Source: Chitinophagaceae bacterium
Lineage (GTDB): Bacteria > Bacteroidota > Bacteroidia > Chitinophagales > Chitinophagaceae
Assembly: GCA_025362915.1 (NCBI GenBank)
Contig: JANYEU010000268.1
Span: 1 to 17,110 of the forward strand
Direction of reading: 5' to 3'
Length of the DNA: 17,110 bases
This document shows positions 1-7,136 of the stretch, piece by piece; the stretch's first letter is position 1, and every line of letters starts with the position of its first letter. Under the pieces are notes generated by a model that saw only the letters and a list, made by a program, of their open reading frames with translations, did not search any database and was not told the DNA's origin. A program made the position numbers and the translations under genes.

Positions 1-268
1 CCAACTTCTGAAAAGTCGGCAAATCATAGTCATGCGAACACGATATCATTGTAACAATAGAAGAAATCTAACCAGATTATGCAAAACAAATTACTGATAA
101 AACACCCTAAAAAAGGGAAGGTCACCATTTCATTCTTGAAAAGGTGGCCTTCCCTTTTTTAGGGTGTTTTATCAGTAATTTGTTTTGCATAATCTGGTTA
201 GATTTCTTCTATTGTCACAATGATATCGTGTTCGCATGACTATGATTTGCCGACTTTTCAGAAGTTGG
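1..268. repeat. Long inverted repeat (126-bp arms, 16-nt loop)
   Basis: Positions 1-126 are the reverse complement of 143-268 with only two mismatches; the loop is 127-142. The first mismatch is at position 53 (A) opposite 216 (C). The second is in the core, next to the terminator stem. The left arm begins exactly at the window edge, so the repeat may continue further left. Read outward-in, each arm carries the same 17-codon open stretch (PTSEKSANHSHANTISL) followed by a stop: TAA at 52-54 on the plus strand, TGA at 215-217 on the minus strand. This suggests two convergent copies of one sequence meeting at a shared terminator. A fold-back assembly artefact at a contig end is an alternative, though the two differences between arms argue against a simple one. 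Confidence 0.9.
109..160. terminator. Bidirectional terminator-like hairpin at palindrome centre
   Basis: The core of the long inverted repeat has A6-GGGAAGG on the left and CCTTCCC-T6 on the right, separated by a short loop. This is a GC-rich stem ending in a U run in either direction. The same AAAAAAGGGAAGG half-stem recurs in the terminator at 14973-15013, which supports a termination role. Whether anything is transcribed into it is not visible here. Confidence 0.6.
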
Positions 269-346
269 TAAATCTAAATGTAGTGCACTCTGTTCAGTAG
301 ATTTGGCAACTTCCAAAAAAGTTACCAAATCAGGGCTCTCGAACAT
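215..346 (-). CDS. Doubtful small ORF B (43 aa) running into the palindrome
   Basis: This short frame starts MFESPDLVTFLEVAKSTEQS and ends HANTISL. It overlaps the end of ORF A by 17 nt. Its C-terminal 17 codons lie in the right arm of the long inverted repeat and are therefore repeated on the plus strand at 1-51. Both copies stop at the same codon, TGA here and TAA in the left arm, so the only difference in that stretch preserves the stop. Parts are simply translations of REP-like hairpins (LPTSEKSAN), so it may not be a real gene. Confidence 0.25.
   Translation of the reverse strand: MFESPDLVTFLEVAKSTEQSALHLDLPTSEKSANHSHANTISL
244..274. repeat. REP-like hairpin, copy in right arm
   Basis: GATTTGCCGACTT (244-256) pairs with AAGTTGGTAAATC (262-274) with two mismatches and a 5-nt loop. 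The same element, cut by the window edge, occupies 1-25, and a related hairpin lies at 300-331. The shared pattern is GATTT-(G/A)CC-ACTT opposite AAGT-GG-AAATC, which looks like a dispersed intergenic palindrome. No REP-associated transposase gene is present in the window. Confidence 0.6.
300..331. repeat. REP-like hairpin, second variant
   Basis: GATTTGGCAACTT pairs with AAGTTACCAAATC, with one mismatch across 13 bp and a 6-nt A-rich loop. It is related in sequence to the hairpin at 244-274 and to the half copy at 1-25. It overlaps the junction of the two doubtful minus-strand ORFs, so the apparent coding there may be a by-product of the palindromes. Confidence 0.6.
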
Positions 347-506
347 TACTCCCTTTTCTTCCTAGCTCACTAGGTGCATCATTCGAAAGGATAGGCAGGT
401 TATGGAGAATATCAGATACAAAAATTAAATAACAGATAGTCTCTTCAAAAAAATATTCATCACCAAACTTTCTCTTTACTTGTAACTTCATTTGATTGAT
501 AGGCAT
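330..506 (-). CDS. Doubtful small ORF A (58 aa)
   Basis: An open frame starts MPINQMKLQVKRKFGDEYFF and ends SELGRKGSNVREP. The composition is protein-like (charged N-terminal half, then hydrophobic ICYLIFVSDILHNLPIL), and the frame stays open upstream of the ATG to about 577. I recognise no family. Its last bases overlap the ATG of ORF B in another frame. One reading is a single gene broken by a frameshift; another is two coupled genes; chance is also possible because the region is low-complexity. It diverges from the gene at 588. Confidence 0.25.
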   Translation of the reverse strand: MPINQMKLQVKRKFGDEYFFEETICYLIFVSDILHNLPILSNDAPSELGRKGSNVREP

Positions 507-587
507 AATAACATTTTGAGTCTTATCACTAAATAAATTATAGCCTAAAAAAACATTTTTTTTACCCTCATTTTAAAATTGCTACCG

Positions 588-1205
588 ATGAAAAATGAAA
601 TTACCTTGCTTAAAGAAGAGAACAATCGCCTACATGCCATTATTAATGCGTTATCAGAAAAGCTGGTAGTGGTAGAAAACCTTCTGTGTGCCTATGAAAA
701 AAATAATGTATGCATACCCAACGCTAGTAATACTATTCTAGAAAATAAGATAGGCATAATCGACCTTGATAATGCTATGTTAGAAAATAAGATAGGCATA
801 TCCAGCCTTGATAATGCCATACATGAAAAAAAGGTAGGCATAACTAACCTTAATAATGCTATGCTTGAAAATAAGATAGATACACCTGGCGTTAGTTATG
901 ATACCAATACTGATAGGTTGGGCATAAAAAAGATTAATATCGCTATTATGATGAATCAACTAAAGGCTGTAATGAAAACTTGTCCCGACCGTAGTTTAAA
1001 TAATACCGCCAAAGTTTTGATTTATTTATATGATAATCCCAAAAATTCCCTACAGGAATTGCGGAAGGTTGTTGGGCTTTCTTTGGATGGTATGGCAAAA
1101 CATATTAGGGCTATGCGAAAAAGAAATTTGATAATAAAAGTTTCCTTTCAGCAATATGCACTTACTTCAATGACGATAAAAATGTTGGAAAACAGCCTAC
1201 AATGA
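588..1205 (+). CDS. Coiled-coil protein with 14-residue tandem repeats and C-terminal winged-helix domain
   Basis: The protein has about 205 residues. An upstream in-frame TTG at 579 exists, but ATG at 588 (MKNEITLLKEENN) is the more natural start. Residues 1-38 form an amphipathic heptad pattern typical of a coiled coil. Residues 50-105 hold four tandem 14-residue repeats with consensus (M/I)LENKIGI-x2-LDNA, encoded by 42-bp direct repeats. Residues about 120-205 resemble a winged helix-turn-helix: helices in LNNTAKVLIYLYDNP, LQELRKVVGL and DGMAKHIRAMRKRNLI, then a short wing and YALT. I infer a DNA-binding, oligomerising protein, possibly an orphan regulator; I do not recognise a named family. 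It converges with the PKD gene and sits beside repeat-rich DNA, so a link to a mobile element is possible but unsupported. Confidence 0.7.
   Translation: MKNEITLLKEENNRLHAIINALSEKLVVVENLLCAYEKNNVCIPNASNTILENKIGIIDLDNAMLENKIGISSLDNAIHEKKVGITNLNNAMLENKIDTPGVSYDTNTDRLGIKKINIAIMMNQLKAVMKTCPDRSLNNTAKVLIYLYDNPKNSLQELRKVVGLSLDGMAKHIRAMRKRNLIIKVSFQQYALTSMTIKMLENSLQ
735..902 (+). repeat. Four 42-bp direct repeats inside the winged-helix gene
   Basis: Units are at 735-776, 777-818, 819-860 and 861-902, each 14 codons and in frame. Units 1-2 are the most alike (TTAGAAAATAAGATAGGCAT-like core). Unit 3 has diverged (HEKKVGI) and only the first half of unit 4 matches. Copy-number change would alter protein length without shifting the frame. 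Confidence 0.85.
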
Positions 1206-1310
1206 ACAGTTATCAGTGAGTAGTAATCAGTTAACAGTTGCCAGTAAGCTCCTACAACTAATAACTGTTTACTACTCTCTGGTAACTGATTACTGCTCAC
1301 TGAGAACTGT
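1206..1310. repeat. Inverted repeat of heptamers filling a convergent intergenic gap
   Basis: Arms 1206-1237 and 1279-1310 are complementary at 29 of 32 positions. Each arm and the loop flanks are built of 7-bp words: CAGTTAT, CAGTGAG, TAGTAAT, CAGTTAA, CAGTTGC on the left and GGTAACT, GATTACT, GCTCACT, GAGAACT on the right. The element occupies precisely the space between the stop codon of the plus-strand winged-helix gene and that of the minus-strand PKD gene. It could act as a shared transcription end, although it has no U tract. Confidence 0.8.
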
Positions 1311-3995
1311 TTATCTGATCAATACCACCGTGCCTTTTTTATTTACCGGAAAATGGAGATAGTCTATTCCTCTTGCCACATAAACATAGGTACCCGCGTT
1401 TGACATGGTTCCATTTATGGTGCCATCCCATCCCGTGCCAGTTTGGTTGGTGCTGTAAACCAAATGCCCAAACCGATCATAAATCCTAAAGTATTCAAAG
1501 TGGGCAATGCCTACAGGTATAGGTATCAATATCTTATTTGCACCAACACTTCCATAGGGCGCAAAGGCGGTTGGTACAAATATATCTGGCTTGGTATTGA
1601 AGAATTTAACCGTTAAATGAGCTGAATCTGTACAACCTTCCTTAGTGGTGGCAATTACCGTATATTTAATAAAATCTGGTGCCGGTGGCAAACCGGTAAT
1701 GGTAATATTTGGAGAGTCGATATAATCAATAAACTGAATGGGAGTCCACTTATAAGTAACAGGATATTTAAAGGTTGTATCTGTAATGTAGGCATTTATA
1801 CCCAACTGCTCACCCAATATAACAGCCGTATCGTCTCCAGCAGTAACAGCAAAAAGAGGAACAACATTTATCAAAACATTATCCGAAACCAACTTATGAC
1901 AATAACCATTATCGGTAACTGTTAGTATATAATTGGTAGTGGCTGTAGGTTTGGCAATGGTAGAAGTATTTGCGCTATTGGAAAGTCCGGCGGCATGAGA
2001 CCATGTTGCCTTATCTCCAGTAATAGTAGCCTGCAACAAGGTTGAATCTCCATAACAGATAGTGGTGCCAGAAACCGGACTAGTAATTGTTGCAATAGGT
2101 TTTGGAGAAGCATATACCGTAACAGAGGCATTTGCAGGACAACGCCCAAGATTTGCAGACACATGATAGGTGGTTATATCATCATGTGGAGAAGCTTTGG
2201 GGTTCTTTATAGTATCATTGCCAAGGGTTTTTGTGCTACCGGTTTCTGTCCATAAAAAAGTGAATGCTATAGTATTAGGGTTCAATATAATACTATCCGT
2301 TTTGCAGGCATGTACAGTGTCAGGATTGAAGGAAACAGTAATAAACTTAACCGAATTAACCAAAACACTTGCCGAACCTACGCAACCGCCTTGCTGTACG
2401 GTAATGGTGTAAGTGGTATGTATTTTAGGAAAAACGGTTGGGGTAAGTGTGGTAAAATCTATCATATTTGTTTGAGGCGACCAACTAAAAGTAGTAGCCG
2501 TAGTTTGGGCAGTGAGCTTCAAAGAATCCTTATCGCAAATAACCGTATCAGGATAAGGTATTAAGTTAATATATGGCTTGTCGTTTACCACAACCTGCAT
2601 GGTATCGCTGCCAAAACAGCCAACAGTACTACCTACATTCATGATAACCGTAGCAGTTTGTGGCTTGCCATATAGATGGGAGGCGGTATCCGTATTTGCA
2701 GTATTGGTGGTAGAAGTAGGATCGCCAAAGTTCCAAGCCCAACTATTTACAGTGCCATATTTTGCATAAGTGGTATTGATAAAAGTAATGGGGGACTGAT
2801 AACAACTACCTATTGTTTTAAAACTTGGTGTAAACCCAGGATAAACTTTTACCTTGGCGGTGGCGGTATTGTTGCAGCCATCATTATTTGCTACGTATAG
2901 ACTTAATGTATAATCTCCCGCTTTAGAATAAGTATGCGTTGCAATAGGCGTTGTGCCAGTATTGTTTGCAGTGCCAGTATCGCCAAAGTTCCAGAGATAG
3001 GTAGTAATATTTGAAGCCGAAGATTCATTTTGAAAGGATAGGGTAAGGCTATCGCAGTTTACATAAACTTGTTTTAAATCGGCACTAAGCAGGCTACAAT
3101 TATTTACAGAAATTTGTAATTCCTTTTTTATAGAATCCAATAACACCCCATTTCGCCATTCCTTTACAAAAACATCAACTATAAATTCACCAGTAGTAGT
3201 AGGTGCAATGCCTGATATTAATCCGGTTGCAGGATTAATGGTAACACCGCTCCCCAAGGGCGATTCGCTTGAATAACCCGCAGCATAAATGACCGATGCA
3301 AATGGGGGGGCGGTAGTATTTGCACCATCCTCCGCATAACCAAAAGAATAAGAAAGCGAATCTTTGTCAACATCAATCCCTTCAAATTGATATTCAAAAT
3401 ATTGACCATGACAAATGACAGCAGTATCTTTAAATATGAATGTTGGGGTACTATTTGTGTGATAGTCCACCCCATTTATAATACCCGGAATCTGTGCGGT
3501 CATGGCAAGACCTGTAGCGCATGAGCTATAACAGGTTTGAGTTCTATTATTACAATCAGTACATCCCGCATCATAAATATTATCTATACCGCCAGTTCTA
3601 TGTCCAGAACTTACAACTCCAATAGTGTATCCATTTGCTATATTTGGTAGTGTTACTAATGTTGTATAAACATCTACCAAATAACAAATAGCAGGGGGAT
3701 TGCTGAGGCAAGGGCTATAAGTGGTTTTATTGACATATTGTTTAGAGTCAGGTGTAAGAGTTATTGGATAAACAACATTACCCGTCTTGGTATCATATAC
3801 ATTCAATGAAATATTATAAGGCCCAGTAACAGTACAGTGATAAAACATGGTTACCGTTATTTTATAGATAGATTGGGTGGTATCCGCAGCCTTACCCATA
3901 TACTGATAAGAAACATATCCACCTTTTTCATGCTTAGCCCAAGCATGACTACAAAATAGTGTGCTAATAAAAAATAAAAAAAGAATCTTTTTCAT
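1311..3995 (-). CDS. PKD-domain surface protein with T9SS type B sorting domain
   Basis: About 894 residues from the ATG at 3995. An upstream in-frame ATG at 4079 would add 28 residues before the signal peptide and is rejected. Residues 1-20 (MKKILFLFFISTLFCSHAWA) are a signal peptide, followed by the KHEKGG-x-VSYQYMG opening common in Bacteroidota cell-surface proteins. A cadherin/Ig-like section lies around residues 190-297 (GIDVDKDSLSY, INPATGLISG). Two PKD domains follow, each with the WNFGD signature (near 335 and 421), then several Ig-like repeats with alternating Cys. The last ~95 residues (FVPTAFAPYG, FRIYDRFGHLVY, GWDGTINGT, GTYVYVARG) match the gliding-motility-associated C-terminal (CHU_C) domain, the type B signal for type IX secretion. 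I infer an exported, surface-attached or released adhesin-like protein; no catalytic domain is seen. Confidence 0.9.
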   Translation of the reverse strand: MKKILFLFFISTLFCSHAWAKHEKGGYVSYQYMGKAADTTQSIYKITVTMFYHCTVTGPYNISLNVYDTKTGNVVYPITLTPDSKQYVNKTTYSPCLSNPPAICYLVDVYTTLVTLPNIANGYTIGVVSSGHRTGGIDNIYDAGCTDCNNRTQTCYSSCATGLAMTAQIPGIINGVDYHTNSTPTFIFKDTAVICHGQYFEYQFEGIDVDKDSLSYSFGYAEDGANTTAPPFASVIYAAGYSSESPLGSGVTINPATGLISGIAPTTTGEFIVDVFVKEWRNGVLLDSIKKELQISVNNCSLLSADLKQVYVNCDSLTLSFQNESSASNITTYLWNFGDTGTANNTGTTPIATHTYSKAGDYTLSLYVANNDGCNNTATAKVKVYPGFTPSFKTIGSCYQSPITFINTTYAKYGTVNSWAWNFGDPTSTTNTANTDTASHLYGKPQTATVIMNVGSTVGCFGSDTMQVVVNDKPYINLIPYPDTVICDKDSLKLTAQTTATTFSWSPQTNMIDFTTLTPTVFPKIHTTYTITVQQGGCVGSASVLVNSVKFITVSFNPDTVHACKTDSIILNPNTIAFTFLWTETGSTKTLGNDTIKNPKASPHDDITTYHVSANLGRCPANASVTVYASPKPIATITSPVSGTTICYGDSTLLQATITGDKATWSHAAGLSNSANTSTIAKPTATTNYILTVTDNGYCHKLVSDNVLINVVPLFAVTAGDDTAVILGEQLGINAYITDTTFKYPVTYKWTPIQFIDYIDSPNITITGLPPAPDFIKYTVIATTKEGCTDSAHLTVKFFNTKPDIFVPTAFAPYGSVGANKILIPIPVGIAHFEYFRIYDRFGHLVYSTNQTGTGWDGTINGTMSNAGTYVYVARGIDYLHFPVNKKGTVVLIR

Positions 3996-4121
3996 GTAAT
4001 TAATAAAGCTATAATTGCGATGATGATAACTATATCGTTTTTTATGCTGTATTTGGGGGCAAGTCTTATCGGTAAACAAAAGTTAATAAAGGATAAAGTA
4101 GTTTCTGAGCAATTCTTTAAG

Positions 4122-4865
4122 CTAAATAATAACAGCTGTTTTTATTTCCTTCCACAAATCCCTATAGCATTTTGCAGCAAGGCTATTATGGGCAAAGGTT
4201 TCTAGTGGGGCTTCGTTCAGTCCCATTTTTTCTATATCGCTGAGATAAGGGATATAGTTTTTAAAAAACAGGTCATCCTTATTAAAGAAAGCCATCGTTT
4301 CGTGGTGAAGGTTCTTTCGGCTATCCACCATATTAAAGAAGCATCGTAGCTTGGTTTTGTCAAACTCTTGTTCGGTAAAGTAAGTGGCAACCGTATCGTA
4401 AGAACGGATGGAAAGGGTGGTGGGTATGTTGGGAAGCAGAATCCAGTCGGCAGCGTTAAAGATATTATCATGTAAAAGAGAGATGCCAGGCGGAGAATCT
4501 ATAATAATAAAATCAAAGGATTTCTTCAATGATGAAAGAAGCGTTCCCAGTCTTTTCTTGCTCTGCTTTCCTTCGCTAAGCAATACATCTGCATGGCGGG
4601 CAGATATATCAGCAGGAATAACAGAAAGATTTGGGTACAATGAAGGTTGAATGGTGGAGAGAAGATCAACATCATTCTTCAGCACCTTTTTCGATTCATT
4701 TTTAATGGAAGAACTCACGCCCAGATAAAAAGAAGCGGAACCCTGAGGGTCTAAATCCCAAAGCAATGTTTTATAGCCATCCTTGGCTGCCAGATAAGCG
4801 AGATTAATTGCGGAAGTAGTTTTGCCAACACCTCCTTTGAGATTGTAAAACGCTAAAGTTACCAT
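4122..4865 (-). CDS. Orphan ParA-family ATPase
   Basis: About 247 residues from ATG 4865 (MVTLAFYNLKGG). ATG at 4871 and an extended start at 4943 are possible, but the extra residues do not look like ParA. The deviant Walker A motif KGGVGKTT is at residues 10-17, DLDPQGSAS follows at 37-45, and the Walker B-type FIIIDSPPG lies near residue 108. Such ATPases position plasmids, chromosomal origins or protein cargo by binding DNA in the ATP dimer form. No ParB, ParR or other partner gene is next to it, and the neighbours are a surface protein and a deacetylase, so a chromosomal cargo-positioning or solitary ParA role is as likely as DNA partition. The 62-bp repeats start 110 bp upstream of its start codon. 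Confidence 0.88.
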   Translation of the reverse strand: MVTLAFYNLKGGVGKTTSAINLAYLAAKDGYKTLLWDLDPQGSASFYLGVSSSIKNESKKVLKNDVDLLSTIQPSLYPNLSVIPADISARHADVLLSEGKQSKKRLGTLLSSLKKSFDFIIIDSPPGISLLHDNIFNAADWILLPNIPTTLSIRSYDTVATYFTEQEFDKTKLRCFFNMVDSRKNLHHETMAFFNKDDLFFKNYIPYLSDIEKMGLNEAPLETFAHNSLAAKCYRDLWKEIKTAVII

Positions 4866-4974
4866 AAGCATAAAAATACAAGATATATCCTTTGATTGTG
4901 TAAACTTTTTGTAGAATATTGTTTTGGGGTTATTCTTAAACATGAGCTCTCTTTACAAAAACTCGACCGGATAA

Positions 4975-5175
4975 GTACTACGCTCGCCCAGAATTACCAA
5001 AACCCAACAAGAAAAGTAGTAGTCTGGGCGGGATTGGTACTTCGCTCGCCCAGAATTACTAAAACCCAACAAGAAAAGTGGTAATCCGGGCGGGATTGGT
5101 ACTACTCTCGCCCAGAATTGCCAAAACCTGACAAGAATAGTGGTAGTCTGGGCGGGATTGGTACTACTCCCGCCC
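4975..5175. repeat. 62-bp tandem direct repeats (3.3 copies) with internal dyads
   Basis: Three units of exactly 62 bp occupy 4975-5036, 5037-5098 and 5099-5160, with a partial fourth from 5161. Each begins GTACT(A/T)C and contains CTCGCCCAGAATT and, later, TCTGGGCGGGATTG or a close variant. CGCCCAGA and TCTGGGCG can pair, so each unit can form a hairpin. The array separates the start of the parA-like gene from the end of the deacetylase gene. The rest of 4866-5227 shows no gene; a small AACATT/AATGTT hairpin lies near 5195-5211. Function is unknown. Confidence 0.88.
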
Positions 5176-5227
5176 GCTTTTGGTAAAAGACAGCCAACAT
5201 TGAATAAATGTTAGTTTGAAAGTAGTC

Positions 5228-6544
5228 TTATCCTACAAAATTTCGTTTCAAAAACGCTTCATACATTTCCCTCCAAGGTTTCCATTGGGGTTGGTTAGTG
5301 AGGAAATGATTATGGAAAATGGTAATCAATTGTCCGCCAACAGCCTTTAATGTATCATGATAATACTGCAACTCTTGTGCAGCTTCTGTGGCGGATAAAT
5401 GTTGCTCGAAATAAGAATTGGCTTCCATATAACAGTAAGGATGGATAAGGAGATTGGTTATTTCTTCCCTTTCTAAATCGTACCAATAAAAAGGCGACGC
5501 TACCGAAGCCCTGAAACCATTGATGCTTCCATAACCCATGGAATAGTCTTCGGTAATGCCATTATCTATCAGGTTGCGATAAGTATCTGGCAACGTAAGC
5601 CGTATGTAATGCTGGCGGCTAAGGGTGCAATCCTTCTTCGTTATCTTTTCGATGGTTTCTATTTCTTCGCTTAATAATCTTTTACTATCCCCACTTTGCC
5701 ATGATGGATGAATGCCTACGGTATATTTTTCCGCATGACGCATTACCAAATCGTGCATGGCAGGGGAGGAGGAGGTAATATTCTTATCATAAATGCCTTT
5801 CTTCTTGGCTAATAAGAAAAAATAGATGGGATTGAGGTTGTGCTGTTTGTGTAAATCATCCAACCAAAAATACACATCAAATGGGTCTTGCTGTTTGCCA
5901 CTATATACGTTTGCGCGCGCTATCACCTTTTCAACATCTCCCTTAATCAAGTCCTTAAAGAATCCACCCACATTCTTTACAATTGGTTGATGATTGTAAG
6001 CGTAGGCAATATCTATGTCGTAAGTGGGGGTAAAGTCGAAAGTCGAAAGTCGAAAGTCGAAAGTCGAAAGTTGTGAGTTGTGAGTTGAGAGTTGAGTGAG
6101 TAGGTCTTTTATCCAAATATTAATTAATGGAACAGTCAGAAAATTATTTTTATATGCAATAGATTCAGTGTGGGCATACCTGCCATAACTATCCTTTTGA
6201 TGTGGGAGATATTCTTCGTAACGAGTAATTAAATAGAAGATAGCCGCAAATACATCGAAGCCATGATTATCTTCTTGATTTATAAAAAAGCAAGGATTAT
6301 TTCTACACTCAGCAACAGTTATAGAAATGGGGTAGATTTTTTCATGAAACAATAGTATATGTGGAAGAATATGGTATTCCTTATCAGCAATTGGCTTGAA
6401 ACTATAGTTTATCTTGATTGATTCTTCACTTGATAAATACTCTTCCTTATTGGTAGTAAACAAAATCTGCTGCCCAATAACACTTTCAATAAACCCAATG
6501 GTATATTGAAAACGCGACGAAATAGCAGAAGTATATATTAACAC
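5228..6544 (-). CDS. DUF7033 / NodB-like polysaccharide deacetylase family protein
   Basis: 438 residues. The N-terminal ~150 residues (GFDVFAAIFYLITRYEEY, YGRYAHTES) correspond to the DUF7033-type domain found before carbohydrate esterase 4-like domains in Bacteroidota. The NodB-like part starts at TPTYDIDIAY (172-181), whose aspartates sit where CE4 enzymes bind metal. It continues with a VGIHPSW motif (277-282), SRQHYIR (309-315), EDYSMGYGSINGFRAS (332-347) and a C-terminal IFHNHFL. The substrate is unknown; cell-envelope or capsular glycans are the usual inference. Residues ~151-171 (QLSTHNSQLSTFDFRLSTFDF) are encoded by a 7-bp tandem repeat in the linker between the domains. The start codon lies 2 bp past the stop of the Uma2 gene, suggesting cotranscription. 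Confidence 0.82.
   Translation of the reverse strand: MLIYTSAISSRFQYTIGFIESVIGQQILFTTNKEEYLSSEESIKINYSFKPIADKEYHILPHILLFHEKIYPISITVAECRNNPCFFINQEDNHGFDVFAAIFYLITRYEEYLPHQKDSYGRYAHTESIAYKNNFLTVPLINIWIKDLLTQLSTHNSQLSTFDFRLSTFDFTPTYDIDIAYAYNHQPIVKNVGGFFKDLIKGDVEKVIARANVYSGKQQDPFDVYFWLDDLHKQHNLNPIYFFLLAKKKGIYDKNITSSSPAMHDLVMRHAEKYTVGIHPSWQSGDSKRLLSEEIETIEKITKKDCTLSRQHYIRLTLPDTYRNLIDNGITEDYSMGYGSINGFRASVASPFYWYDLEREEITNLLIHPYCYMEANSYFEQHLSATEAAQELQYYHDTLKAVGGQLITIFHNHFLTNQPQWKPWREMYEAFLKRNFVG
6032..6101. repeat. Heptanucleotide tandem array inside the deacetylase gene
   Basis: Plus-strand units are AAAGTCG five times without error (6032-6066), then AAAGTTG, TGAGTTG twice, AGAGTTG and AGTGAGT: ten 7-bp steps. 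In the coding strand they give the seven-residue word LSTFDFR and variants. Because 7 is not a multiple of 3, gaining or losing one unit changes frame. One alternative frame meets TAG in ACATAG seven codons after the array; the other runs about two dozen codons to a TAA in CTTTAA. Confidence 0.93.
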
Positions 6545-6546
6545 GT

Positions 6547-7098
6547 TTATTCGGGATTGTAGATTTGTTGTAGGCTAAGACTGATGCTTAGTTTACTGAG
6601 ATTTATTACATCCTCATCCTTAATTAGTGTAACCAATTGCCAGTCTCCATCAGTATCTTTTGAATAGAATAAAACAGATTGCTGTTCAGGCTCTACACAC
6701 AAATAGTAATGCAGGCTGTCTATCTTTTGATACTGGATAAACTTATCTACCACATCGTACTTACGGGTACTTTCAGATAAAATTTCCACAATTACGATGG
6801 GTTCTGTACTGAAATATTTATCTGGATTGGGATGGCAAACCATTACATCTGGATAAAAGAAATTGCCCAAAGGTGTCTTTACTTTAACTGCTTCAATAAA
6901 CACCTTGTATGCTGTTCCTTTTAATAATTGCCTTAACAGGATGGCAATGTTTAAAGTAATCTCGTTGTGATCTGTAGATACGCCGCTCATGGTAATAAGG
7001 TTTCCATTAAAAAGTTCGTGTTTCAGTTCGCTTTTTTCTTCAAACAAGATGTACTCCTGTTCGCTTGCGAATGTTTTTTGAATAATTTCCCGTTTCAT
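6547..7098 (-). CDS. Uma2-family putative restriction-endonuclease-fold protein
   Basis: 183 residues, the usual length for Uma2/DUF820 proteins. These have a PD-(D/E)XK nuclease fold and are often present in many copies per genome with unproven function. Visible signatures are the N-terminal EYILFEEKSELKHELFNGNLITMSG, FYPDVMV with the conserved Asp at residue 84, VIVEILSESTRKYDVVDKF with Glu 105 and Lys 119, and YYLCVEPEQQSV. The acidic and Lys positions expected of the fold are kept, so it is probably intact. It is the first gene of a likely two-gene unit with the downstream deacetylase gene, a pairing without obvious functional logic. A 38-bp gap separates it from the LutB-like gene upstream. 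Confidence 0.85.
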   Translation of the reverse strand: MKREIIQKTFASEQEYILFEEKSELKHELFNGNLITMSGVSTDHNEITLNIAILLRQLLKGTAYKVFIEAVKVKTPLGNFFYPDVMVCHPNPDKYFSTEPIVIVEILSESTRKYDVVDKFIQYQKIDSLHYYLCVEPEQQSVLFYSKDTDGDWQLVTLIKDEDVINLSKLSISLSLQQIYNPE

Positions 7099-7136
7099 AA
7101 CACTACCTTTTTAATTGAGAAAGCATAAATATACCA

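Noticed and set aside
588..1205. IS66-type transposase accessory protein
   Set aside because: The N-terminal LLKEENNRL resembles IS66 transposase openings, but the C-terminus is a winged helix and no transposase, zinc-binding or DDE motif is present.
4872..4943. N-terminal extension of the ParA protein to the ATG at 4943
   Set aside because: The extra residues do not resemble ParA; MVTLAFYNLKGG gives the normal distance from start to Walker A.
4975..5175. CRISPR array or protein-coding repeat
   Set aside because: The 62-bp units are similar over their whole length, with no spacer-like variable part. The open plus-strand frame across them is short and looks incidental.
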